A DNA stretch of 41,931 nucleotides, from the NCBI GenBank assembly GCA_000708835.1, contig DF237655.1, forward strand, positions 1 to 41,931, given 5' to 3'. Below, piece after piece: positions 22,393-32,732 of the stretch (within the stretch, counting starts at the first letter, position 1; each line of letters opens with the position of its first letter). The notes beneath the pieces are model-generated. The model was given only the letters and a program-made list of their open reading frames with translations. It had not been told where the DNA came from and searched no databases. Source of the stretch: Klebsormidium nitens (taxonomy: Eukaryota; Streptophyta; Klebsormidiophyceae; Klebsormidiales; Klebsormidiaceae). The translations under genes were made by a program, and so were the position numbers.

Positions 22393-25300
22393 TTACTCGC
22401 CTTCCGCCTTTTTGGCTCGGAAGCTTTCCCTCATCGTCTGGAACTTTTTGAAGCACTGCGCCTTGGTCTTCCCCGGCACTGCCTGCATGATGCGCTCCCA
22501 CCGCGCCGGTGTCTCCTTGGGAAACGCTTTCAGAGCCTTCACCAGCGCCACTTCCTGCCCCTCCGACCACGCGTCGTCACTTGCAGCAGCTCCGTTCGCA
22601 GCGCTCGCACCCCCGTTGGCCGTTTGTCCCCCCCCAGCTTTCTCCCCATTTTCCACCCCACTTTTTGGCGCGTCGCCCACGTCGGCCCTGTCTGTAAGGG
22701 GCGACTTTATTTCGGGCGGCGCTTTCCGTTGCTCGAGGAAGGCCAGGAAGGCCTTGTCGTCCTCGGGCTTCTTCTGCAGCTCGTTCTTCTGCGTGGCAAT
22801 CACCTCGTCCACGCTCCGCCCGCACATGCTGGCCACCACCTCCCACCGGTTGCGCGTCCCGCGAGGGTACTTGAGCAGCGCCTTCTTCAGCAGCGCCGTC
22901 TCCTGGCTGCTCCAGGGGCGCGACGCAGTGTTCGCCGCCGCCTTGGCGCCTCCCGCAGACTGGCCTGCAGCCTTGCCACCAGGGCTCTCACCGCCTGTAG
23001 GCAAGGTGTCCCATATTCACCAATTCAATTGCAGCCTCTTCGAGCCATCGAAGTCCACTTGCTGATTGCTGATCGCCTGATCCACGCCCATATGCGAAAG
23101 ACGATATCTGATTGTAAGGCCCGCTTACAAGGTCAGTCTACTACAAGTGGGAAGCATGTCACATTGACACCACACATTTCACTTCAAATGAACGCATCAT
23201 CTGCGGCCCCTTCCAAATTTCTAAAGATTGGTCACATACCTCAACTTCAAACTCCGACCTTTAAATATAATCAATTCAAGAAGTTTCCATCCAAATCCAG
23301 CAGCTTTCTTGTCTCCCTGCTTTCCGTGTTTCGATCATAGCAACCAGCAGAACAAACTATGCCAGGTACGCGGCTTCCCCATGGTGCTCCCATTCATTGG
23401 GCAAGTTGATACAACTCTAATCATACGAATCCAACAGCATCCTTCCCACACAAGCTACTCTCCAAGAAAACGAACGAAGAACGAAAGTGCTTCATACCAG
23501 CTCAATTGCAAAACATGAAACCATCCCCTCACCCTTGCCCGACGTCCCTGCCCCCGTTTCCTTGCCCTCTGCCGCTGGCGCCGCGCTTAGCCCTGCCGCC
23601 GCCGGCTCGTCGTGCACTGCCTGCGGGTCTCTGAGCCTCTGCACGCCTCGCCGCAGCGCCACCCCCTTGCCCTCGTCGCTCCCCGCCGCCTCCACCTCAT
23701 CGCACACCCGCCGCAGCCCCAGGAGGTCAAACCCTGTGAGCAGCTCCTCCAGCTCCTCCGCCGTCACTTTCTTGCCCGCCCCCGCCAGCTCCCCCGCGGC
23801 CGCCCGGAGGCGCTGCCGCTCCTTGCGCACCAGCTTCTTGTCCTTCTCACGCTGCTTCTTCTCCTCCCGCGCCGCCTCCGCCGCGGCCGCCTCTGCAGCC
23901 TCCTTGGCCAACCGCTCCTCTTCCACCTTTCGAGCCGCCTCCTGGCACCAGGCAACAGAACCACGTCAGGGTGGTGGCAGAGGGGAGTATCGCACTGCGC
24001 TTGTCAACCGACTGTGCAGATGAACCTGATGTCCCCTTAATGTGTAGGCCCTGTGTGTACATTTGTTAGGCTGCTTTCGATGATCGTCAAAGAGGACTGC
24101 TGTCACTAGAGGCAGCAGAAAGAGGAAAGCATCGCCAGGCAGGGACTTGTCCCCATCTGTGATGCTGTTGAACCCAACTTTGTTGCATAGTACAGAACTG
24201 ATTGTCAAGTTGCTCAATGTTGAATACCAAGCTTTGTAGGATTCAAGCACCACGCCGCAATAAAATGGATGCCGTTTCTCATATCTCAGATCATTCTGAG
24301 AGCATGGTAATGTTTGATGGAGATTACTGAGGGGGCTGGCCGATGCGCGAATTGGTGTATCAGAGGAGAGGTGTGCAAGCTGACCTCCTCTGCTGCCCTT
24401 TTCGAGGCCTGCTTGGCCAACTTCTTCTTTTGCTTCTCCTTCTTTTCCTCCTCCTTCATGCGCGCAACTCGCGGGTCTCGCTTGTAAGCATTCTCAACCA
24501 ACTCACGGATCCGGGAAACTTCCTCCTTTTTAGCCCTGCACATCGAAGCAAAAGGCTTGATATCAAAAACTGTTCCGGGCTCCTGCCTTGAACAATCAAC
24601 TATAGATGGTACAGTGCATTCATGCCAAGCCACATTTCGGACTAAGAGAGAATGCAGAACAACCACCTGCGAGCAGCCACACCCTAAGGGTGGTGGCAAC
24701 GGAAGCACCCGATACCCGATACTAAAACCCAGCCTCAAGATCCCCCCTTTCTGCTCAGATCCTCCCCACCCTGTCACAACCATAAATCCACCGTTGCGCC
24801 TGCCCTTACATGTTGTCGGCGGGCGGCACGACCTGGCCTGATCGGCGGGCGGCACTAAATGGCCTGATCTAGATTAGGCAACCCTAATCAACCATCAATA
24901 AGGAGAAACTGCCAACGCCAGGTAGAGGGGCGTGCTCACTTTTCCCGTAGCTTCGCATTCTGCCTCTCCATCCAGCGCTTGTGCTCGCGCCCCTCTGCCT
25001 GGTCCAGCTCGTACTCGTCCTCCTGCGGAAACTCGCGCCAGCTCTTGAACAGGAACCAGAAGTCATAGAAGGCATCCACTTGCGCGTGCGGCGTGGCGTC
25101 GTCGCCCAGCAGTGGGCAGGGCTGCTGCAGCGACCAGCGGCTGTTGCGCTGGAAGACGGGGCCGTACACCTTGTAGAAGTCCTTGGGCTCGCAAGCATCC
25201 GGAATGTCATCGTCAAACTCATCGATGGAGTCAAACAGGCGCCGCTTGGCGGGGTCCGTGAGCACCTCGTATGCCTCCTGGATGAGCTTAAAGTGATTGT

Positions 25301-25784
25301 CCAGCTCCTCACGCTTGGCATCCTTCTCCTCCTCGCTGCCCAGGTCCAGCAGCACTGCCGCCTGCTTGTCGGGGTGGTGCTTCAGCGATGTTGCCCGGTA
25401 TGCCTTCTTGATCTGGTCATCATTGGCCAGGTACCGCAGGTGGCCCAACCCTAGCAGTTGGTAATGGTCGTGCTGCTCCTCGCCGCCCTTCGACCCCTTT
25501 TTCTTCTTGGTGCCCTCCCAGGAAGATGGGTGCACATGCGCCGGATCATCCAGCTTGGCATCCTCCTCCTCTGGTAACGGTTCCCCATCTCCCTCCTCTC
25601 CTGGTTTTTCCACATACTTCAAAACCGCTGCATGGAAGCTGTGGCCCGCTGGTTCTTGCCCCAGCCTTTTCACAGGTGTTGCACACGAGGCAACAACTGC
25701 AGAACCCCCTTTCGGGACTTCAGCGGGATCATACGCGATCAGCCGCCCTGCGCCACGCCTCCTCATCAACGCTGGGACCGACAT
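22393..25784 (-). CDS. GLSA: GlsA/zuotin-type J protein (DNAJC2/MPP11 family) with two SANT domains
   Basis: Four exons, in transcript order: 24940-25784, 24385-24535, 23533-23941 and 22393-22994, in phase, 668 residues. The J domain spans about residues 105-187 (HDHYQLLGLGHLRYLANDDQ, HPD at 137-139). A zuotin-type basic region follows (KKEEVSRIRELVENAYKRDP, then a Lys/Glu-rich helix). Exon 3 encodes an Ala/Glu/Lys coiled-coil segment and a zuotin-homology helix bundle (KKVTAEELEELLTGFDLLGL). The C-terminus has two SANT/Myb-like domains, near 495-540 (RPWSSQETALLKKALLKYPR) and 610-660 (AWSEGQEVALVKALKAFPKE). Family members bind ribosomes, recruit Hsp70 to nascent chains, and have chromatin roles through the SANT domains; the Volvox member Gonidialess A controls asymmetric division. 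Divergent from the FSAF1-like gene. A long antisense open frame (339 codons, + 22321-23340) is a by-product of GC-rich codons. Confidence 0.95.
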
Positions 25785-26380
25785 CGCGCCCGCTCAGCTG
25801 AGTCGAAAGCCAAGGGGCAGGCCAATCACGGCTGCGCAAGGGGACACGCCCGTCGCATGCACACGCCGTAAAGGTGCTGAACGGAAGCGGCTTGCAAGCG
25901 GCCCGAGGAGCAGCTTTGAGGAAATGCGCAACCCAGTGCTAGATCCACATTTGCAAGCGGAGATACAAATTCATGATACCTGCACATGCTCTTGGGGTAG
26001 CGAATCTCTCAGTCTATGATGGTAACGGCTGCTCGGGTCCGAAACCTGCCGGTAATGGTATTTCAGTCGTCAGATTTGAGGAATCTGGTGGGAATCCTCC
26101 ATTTGCCCACCCCAGCCTGAGGAACCCGAGGGGAACCCTAGAAAACCTTCAACTTCAGGTTCAAGGTTGGCCTTCAAAGTTGGGCCTTCAAGTTGCCAAC
26201 GCCAGCATTGGGTCCCCTTGGCCCTGGGGCGCCCTTGCCATTGGCCCTAGTAGCTGGAACAGTGGGAGACGCTGTTGAAGAGGTCGAAGAGGCACACACC
26301 GTAGGTCAAAGTCGGTCTGAAGAGAAAATCAATGCTAGTTACAGTGGGTAATCTTATCAGGCTGTGGTAATTTGATTGGC
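25785..26380. promoter_or_regulatory. Divergent promoter spacer, GlsA / FSAF1-like, with telo-box-like and TGGGCC motifs
   Basis: 596 bases, the shortest head-to-head spacer. It contains AACCCTA (26134-26140, telo-box core) and TGGGCC (26181-26186, plant Site II core), 40 bases apart. In land plants this pair marks promoters of ribosome-biogenesis genes. TGGGCC lies in a 13-base imperfect tandem repeat (26166-26191, GTTGGCCTTCAAA / GTTGGGCCTTCAA). No TATA box was seen. Confidence 0.5.
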
Positions 26381-29300
26381 ATGGGCGCTATGGCTATTGT
26401 AGAAGAAGCTGGGAAGGTGGAGTTGCGGCTGGAGAAATATGGTGAGTTTTTTCGTCTTTTTTGACCTTTGAGCCTTTTCAACACCTCCTTCACTGTGATT
26501 CTGAGCTCCCACCCCTCGTACATCTGATTGCTGCCTTGCAGGGGCGCTGGGCATCAGCTTAGACTTGCTGCCCCTGTTGTTGCTTACCATCAGACGTCTG
26601 GCTCTTGCCGGTTGATTCTGCTGCTACCATTGATTACAAGCTGATTCATGTCCCTGCTCATCTTGGCAATGCAGGGGAAGAATTTATGAGGATGTTTGAT
26701 GACAGTGACAGCGACACTGGGCGTCCGGCAAGTTTCTTCGCACCAATCACTCCCCATCTGCATATCTTCGATTGGAATGCACAATTGGCCAAGCTTTTCA
26801 GCGGGCGCATGCAGTGTTGCTCAAGATTGATTGTGAATGGCCATTGTGTCAATTTCTCCCGTGTCGGAAGCCCTGTGCCTTCGCACGCGTGCTAATTCTT
26901 AGTGCTTACCAACTCCACTTTCTGACCACAGACTCGGTGCCCTGCTGATTGGTTGAGAGTTGTGTGCCTGTCAAATTCATGCACAAAATTGGTGACTCTG
27001 CAGGCGCATGAGCCAAGCAGCGGTCCCGCGTCCCGCACAGTGGAGCAAGGTGAGTGCCGCCCATCATAGAGACGCTTTACTGCCAAGTTTGCCTGGCGCC
27101 CTTGCCACACCTGTTCGCAGACAGTGGTCAGTTCTGATCAGCTTGAACATTTGAGACGACCACCATCGCAAGCTGGAAATCTCCATTGCGCTTGCTTTTG
27201 CCAGATGATGCCGCCACCACAAGTGGCGAGGAGGAGGAGGAGGACGAGGAGGGCGCCCAGCGGGGGACTCTGCGGCAGGCGCCGGTGGTGGTGTTTGATG
27301 GAGGGGTGGGGAGCAGCACGCCAAGGGCCGGCAGGCGGGACCGCCGCAACTTCCTGGTGAGAGCCCGGGGGCCCCAACACCTGGGGCTCAGCCGAACCTC
27401 CCCTTGCTTTCTCCAAGGGGAGCTTGTCCTTATTAGACCCGGGTGGGAGAGTCAGGTATTGGGGAAACGATCATTCTGCGAGGAGTGAGGGCGCACTTGC
27501 TCGCACTACAATACATGTGTTGGCAGATGGGGGTTGGGGGCAACGCGTGGAACACTCAACGAGCTCTTGGTGTAGAATTCGAAGGTTAATATTGCTTTCA
27601 AAGATTCAATTGTTCCGAGAGAATATTGGTATGGGAAACGGAAGTTGAGCGTACCCCTCTCCCCACAGTTCGAAGGCAGAAGTCACAGGCCCCATGTCAA
27701 CCTGAAATGACTGTGGGACTCAATTCACCAGATCAGCAACCATGTGGAGAAGCCTACCTTATGCACTGTGATCAGAAAAAGACTTGCTTTCTCAAGAGCT
27801 CGTTCAGCACTGCCACCCCGACGTACGAAGATTTGAAAGCCCACTATCCTCAAAGTCAATTCCATCACTAAGTCAGCCTCGCTCTGTTCTCCAGTCTCCC
27901 CGGGTTGCGGACGTGTTGCGAGAGGGGGGCCGCGGCGCTGCGGCAGGGGACAGCGACGAGGAGGCTCTGCTGGGCAGTGCGGAGTTCCAGCGGATGGCGC
28001 GCGAGGTGGAGCTGCTGGGGGCAGCGCACCTGGACAAGCACGAGAAGAAGAAGTGGGAGGCGCGCGCGCTGCAGCAGATGGGGGCCAAGGTGGGGCACAC
28101 GAAAGGGGGGCTTTTATGTTCGAGGATGGGTTGAACTGTGCAATAGGAGAGCGAGAATTCGATGTGTCGGACAACGACAAGGTCAATTGTGACTGCTCCA
28201 TTCTCAAGAAAGGAAAAGAGACAGGTTTTGATACTCGAAGATCCCATTCGAAAAGGAGTTCCAGCCATCTCAGTGGTTATAGAATGTTGAACCACGTTGG
28301 ATTCTATTAGGGCTGGGCAGCTTACATATCCAGCAGCCCTGGTTTGCTTTGCCACAGTTTTTGTCGAGACGAATGCAGGATGGGAATGCACGGACAAAAT
28401 ATGCGCTTGCTTCTTCTGACGGCTGACGTTATGGTCTGTGAACACGACTGGGCACTGTGCCCTCCGTTGATAATGTCTATCTCTGCAAGTGGAGAGTCAC
28501 CCGTTCTCAAAAAAGACGACACCCGAAGCTTCACCCAACTTGCTGCAGAAAGGCTACGAGGAGCTATCGGCAAGCCCCCAGTGGGACAAGTCCCGGCTTA
28601 AAAGGGCAGTGCGAACGCCGAAAAGTCTGCTCAATTACGCCAACCTTGAACGTTTCGCATCTTTGCTGGACCACCTTGCAGCCGGCGAAGAGTCCTCGCA
28701 TGCCGCTGACGATTGGGTCCGGGATCGAGAAGAAGCGCAAGGAGAGGGAGGCGAAAGCGTTTGAAGAGGTACGCAAGACGGCGATTGGACAGCATACCTT
28801 TTTGCCCGCCAAGTAGCCTGGGATGCACCCTTTTGTTCGTCCGGGCATACAAGCACTTTGTGTTGACTCCCGTCACAGTGGTCAGCTTCGATGCCGAGGT
28901 GGATCAATACCGCAACCTTCCGACGAGTTATGCCGCTTCGCCTAAACTCACTCACTGCGGTTCTTGGGATTCCTTAAAAATGCGAGGCTGGGGAGGACTG
29001 TCTCGTTGACACGCAGACAGGTGCCGCACCAAAAGAATGGTGGCAGTGTGTTGTCGGCCGTCGACTGGTGTATGGCCATACCAACTTTGCCGTTTCGAAA
29101 CGTTGCTTGCCGGCCCTCGATCCTGACCAGCTTGGTTGCGGCCCGTCCATGTTGTGTGCTTCTCCAAGCTGATGCCCGCGGTGTTGCGGTGCACAGGACG
29201 TGGCGAGCGGCATGGTGCGCGTCAAGGGGAGCGGCGCGGCCAAGCGGCGGGCAGCCAAGCACGAGAAGCGGAGGGAAGGGGACCGGGGTCTCAAAGCCTC

Positions 29301-29481
29301 GGACGGCACGTTCCGTGGCGGAGTGTTGTATATTAAGAAAGAGGCGGGGAATCCGGTACGAGAAGGCCGGTCGGGGAAACGGAAGAGTATGGGGGACGAT
29401 TTTGAGGGAGACTCGAGGAAACGGGCGAGGAAAGGGCCGGGGGCCAAATCGAAAAAGAAAAAGTCGAAGAAGAGGAGGTGA
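26381..29481 (+). CDS. FSAF1: C1orf131/FSAF1-like (DUF4602) ribosome-assembly protein
   Basis: Seven exons: 26381-26441, 26675-26727, 27004-27049, 27205-27356, 27895-28089, 28682-28768 and 29197-29481, in phase, 292 residues. An acidic N-terminus (FDDSDSDT, then a Glu run at exon 4) is followed by QAPVVVFDGG. The conserved block is REVELLGAAHLDKHEKKKWE and LQQMGAK joined to PAKSPRMPLTIGSGIEKKRK. This matches, from memory, the human C1orf131 pattern of a hydrophobic helix, a Lys-rich linker and LGAKPPK followed by a basic helix. The C-terminus has GLKASDGTFRGGVLYIKK and ends in a very basic KSKKKKSKKRR. C1orf131 is a component of the 90S/SSU processome. Intron 2 (26728-27003) is a GC-AG intron. 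Exons 4-7 are firm; exons 1-3 and the start are my best phase-compatible path and less certain. Confidence 0.75.
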
Positions 29482-30634
29482 GGCTGTCGTAGGCACCCTT
29501 TGACCGGGAGTGCACAATGACTGCCAGAGGTTTGCAACAGAACACTGAGGGATGTTGCGAACGAAAATCCGGATTTCAAGCGGGGACTTATCATTTGAGC
29601 TTCCCAAGGGATGCTCGAGTGGTTCAAAGGGTATTGTCCCGGCTGTGTACTGGCGTGAAGTCTAAAGCTGTGTGAAGTCTTCGTTCTTTGTTTGTGTGCG
29701 TCATGCAGAACGGTAGTTCCACGTGTGCCGCCTATAAGTTCTTTAGCCCTATCGGATCTTACAAACGGTAAACTAGTAAGACGGCCCCACATATGCGCGG
29801 GAATGGGTATGTGTGTGCTGTGTACATGGATCATATTGTGTGCTGATTGGCATGTACAGGCTGCGCATTTGGGGAAGCGGCATAAGGTAGTCATTGGCGG
29901 CTAGATCGGAACTACTTAAGCTGTTTGTGTGATTCGAGCGCGCGCCGCCACGCGCCCTGTCATGCACCGCACCGAGGTCGGCACTCCGCTATAGATGACG
30001 GTTTGCATCACGCTGCATGATGGGTATTGAGTCTATCCGATATCGCGTTATATACGTACACGTACGGGCTGACTCATCAGACGTAACATGAGAATTGAAC
30101 ATGACTGATCGATATGTTCATATGCAATATACAATTGATTGATCCATCAATTTATCAAACATGATTGATCAATCAATACATTGAACATGCCAGACAGTGA
30201 ATTCAAGTTCCCGGTCGGATCAGTGTGCATCGAGTTGGACCTAGTACATGAGAGAACTATAGTTTCGCGATATTCGAACAACATTTGTGATATTGGCCTC
30301 AAATACGATTCCGCCTCCAATGTTCAGTCCGGTCCAGCTTTGCTGGATCTGGCATGCAATCCATGGAAGCTATACAATGCCGCTCCGATCTATGTGGGAA
30401 TAATGATGCTCTGGCATCTGGACCTCTATATTAATTGAGCACATTGCAACGATCGACAGTCGCTAGGCTTACCAACAGGTTCGAGCTAGGTCAATCAACA
30501 AAGAGAAAATGCCGCCAGACCGCGGCGCTCGCGCGGCGACGGAGCCTGGCTGCCTGATTTTGAGTGATACCTGGAGTGCTGCGATAAAGAATGTACGGCA
30601 ATTGTAATGGTGTTTATTGCGACCCGTTCTGGCC
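29482..30634. other. Convergent intergenic island rich in palindromic words
   Basis: 1.15 kb lies between the FSAF1-like and PIGL 3' ends. From about 29990 to 30480 it is AT-rich with repeated TGATCA, GATCGATAT, CATATG, CGTACG and several inverted repeats, the best being 30134-30177. A frame of about 84 codons (ATG at 30187, +) is open but shows no domain, and its base use matches the island. Confidence 0.7.
30134..30177. repeat. Inverted repeat with 11-base arms and nested palindrome
   Basis: ATTGATTGATC (30134-30144) and GATCAATCAAT (30167-30177) are exact reverse complements. The right arm overlaps the perfect 12-base palindrome GATTGATCAATC (30163-30174). A nearby GAACAT...ATGTTC pair (about 30097-30119) adds to the dyad symmetry. 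Confidence 0.9.
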
Positions 30635-32027
30635 CTAGCTCTCACTATCTAGGGACTCGCTCTCTATCATGATTGGTCGCCAAGAATTGATGTAAGAGTA
30701 TCGCGACAGAAGCACAAACCAGCGCCGGAACCAGACGTTCTGTGAGGCATGTTGCCTCATGCTGGCTGCACTTGCTGCAGCGGCCCCCTCGATGCAGCAG
30801 CCCCCGCCCATCCGGTGCAGCGTTTGGCATTCAAAGATCGAGAAGGCCACGTCCAGTGGGCCCAAAAACTTGCGCACGACGCCCATGCTCAACAACTCCC
30901 AGTAACGCACTGGCGTCGCGGCAGGAGCCTCCTGCGCCACTGCCCTGCACGAAAGAGTACGAACTTGTCCCTCAATCTGGTGGGAACACGGAACCAGATC
31001 ACTCAGTTCAGCCAGGATCGACTTTGGAACAATGGAACAATGGAATGTTTAAAAATGCCCCTTGAAATGTCTTGCCGCTTTACATCCTAGACGATTTCGA
31101 TCTTCAAACCTACAGGAGTACTCAACAACAACATTCGCTTTTGTCAAATCTAGACCTGCCACTTCTGTCAGCAGTTCGGAGGACAATATTTGACATGTTG
31201 TTCGTCTTCCACAGCCCACAGCCTTGCAAGGTGGTGAGGCCCACCTGACTGCTTCATGTACTGCCTTGTGGTTTGGGTGCCCTGAAACTCCATCCCCATC
31301 AAACGTGAGCACCATCTGAACGCCATGTTCCTGGATGGCTGTCCTGATGAGCTGGCGTGCGGTGGCCTGGTCCCAGCGCTGCTTCTTGCCGTCCTGCAGG
31401 CCTGGGTCGTCCACCACACTCACATCGGTGGGTTGCACTCCGAGCAGGGGGGCAGCTGCCAGGAGCTCTACCGCTCGCAAGGGCCCCAGGCCATCCGCGT
31501 TCCCTGCAGATGCACGTAGAAAGGAGTGCGGCAATCAGCAACAAAGAAGGGCGTTGACACTTCGTCACAGCTTGTTTGAAGGGCAATTGGAGGGCGTTCA
31601 AATTCGAGGACCACATTAGTCAAGAGGCCCCCTTCTTGAACAAGAACAACTGCCTGGAAAAGCATTAGAATGTACTTTCATTCTGCGCGTGCCAAGCGGT
31701 AAACAAAGAAAGCACCCTCCTGTTTATGACTTTCAACAGCTTCATGCTTTTGAGGAACACATCACAGATTGCAGATTGCTCACCATTGGAGAGGCACAGA
31801 ATGAATACCCGGCAGCAGTTTGCGCGCGCCACCGCTAGCAGCGAGGGGGCAAAGAACATGGCCTCATCGTCAGGGTGGGCCGTCACCAAAAGGATGGGGA
31901 CGGGCCCAGAAGCGCCAGCTGGCGCAATCTCCAGCGTACAGCTGCCCAGCATGCTGTAAACAAGGCATGCTGTGATCGCCACAGCTCCTACGAGGATGCT
32001 GCTGGCAAGAGCCAGTGGGCGGGCCAT
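30635..32027 (-). CDS. PIGL: N-acetylglucosaminyl-phosphatidylinositol de-N-acetylase (PIG-L)
   Basis: Three exons, 31784-32027, 31245-31503 and 30635-30944, join in phase to 270 residues (human PIG-L: about 252). The ATG at 32027 is used because the frame upstream has only a TTG. The N-terminus MARPLALASSILVGAVAITA continues hydrophobic to about residue 28, a single membrane anchor for the ER. The LmbE-type deacetylase motif LLVTAHPDDEAMFFAPSLLA (HPDDE at 51-55) gives the predicted zinc ligands and the catalytic Asp. LCLSNGNADGLG follows, then TFDGDGVSGHPNH (155-160), the second metal/catalytic motif. The end WFRRWFVLLSRYSYINSW is the conserved PIG-L C-terminus. The enzyme removes acetate from GlcNAc-PI on the cytosolic ER face, the second step of GPI-anchor synthesis. 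Divergent from IF-2. Confidence 0.95.
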
Positions 32028-32732
32028 TCTTGTGGCCCACGCTTGTGGCCATGCAGATTGATAACCAACGGTGAAACCAGGACGTGCTGTCAAGTTTGCT
32101 GTTGAGTTCTCAATCTACGAGCTGTATCAGTGTATGAACAGGGAAGCTAGACTCAGGTGAGGGGCATGAGCTCAGCGCTCCACTGAAGTCCACCCCATGG
32201 GGCCAGCAAATTGTCCAGGGCAAGCGCCAGCGCCTCGCTTGCAAGTTGCATACGGTACATGTGGGTAATTTGGCCACAGACCCCATGAACAGCGACCATC
32301 CGCACTTTGAGAGTGCCCGGTGCCGGGGATTACGCCGTTTCTACGCTCGCTTGCAATAGCTCTGTTTCCACGTAGCTGGAGCTGCCGATTTCAGATCCGT
32401 GATGTTGCATGCTGGTAACGGTCCACTTAATAGTGACGGTTCTGCTAAATATGAGCCCTTCGACTGTGTGGTCGCCTGCATTTTGGAGGATAATACGTAC
32501 CCCCGAAGTTGTGCCGGCATGGGATTTCCCAGATCTCACCCATATCGAGTGTGTGTGTGAGTGCCATGGCATGGGCCTTCAAGTTCAATTGTGCCAGTAC
32601 GTGGTGGATTACGGTACCTCAGCAGAGCGTGAGAAGCGGCGTTTCTGGTGGTGTGCCAGCGGCTGATCAGCATCAACTTCTAGCCAGCGTTTTTTCGCTG
32701 CCAATTCTGGCTGCCACCTCCATGCTGACACG
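32028..32732. promoter_or_regulatory. Divergent promoter spacer, PIGL / mitochondrial IF-2
   Basis: 705 bases lie between outward-facing starts. Short frames (for example - 32330-32572, + 32409-32666) overlap on both strands with no domains. No TATA box or strong repeat was seen. Confidence 0.6.

Noticed and set aside
22321-23340. 339-codon open frame on + strand opposite GlsA exon 4
   Set aside because: The minus strand encodes two clear SANT domains here. The + frame is low complexity (Leu/Pro/Arg/Ser) with no domain.
26541-26610. Extra hydrophobic exon between FSAF1-like exons 1 and 2
   Set aside because: An acceptor-like CAG and an open Leu-rich frame exist, but the only donor (GTTGAT) is weak and including it makes the model less consistent with an acidic nucleolar protein.
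28974-29894. 306-codon open frame on - strand opposite the last FSAF1-like exon
   Set aside because: It is antisense to the exon coding GLKASDGTFRGG and a Lys-rich tail; no domain and no conserved start.
30187-30438. Open frame of about 84 codons in the FSAF1/PIGL spacer
   Set aside because: No recognisable motif, AT-rich codons unlike the neighbouring genes, and no splice or promoter support. Kept only as part of the island description.
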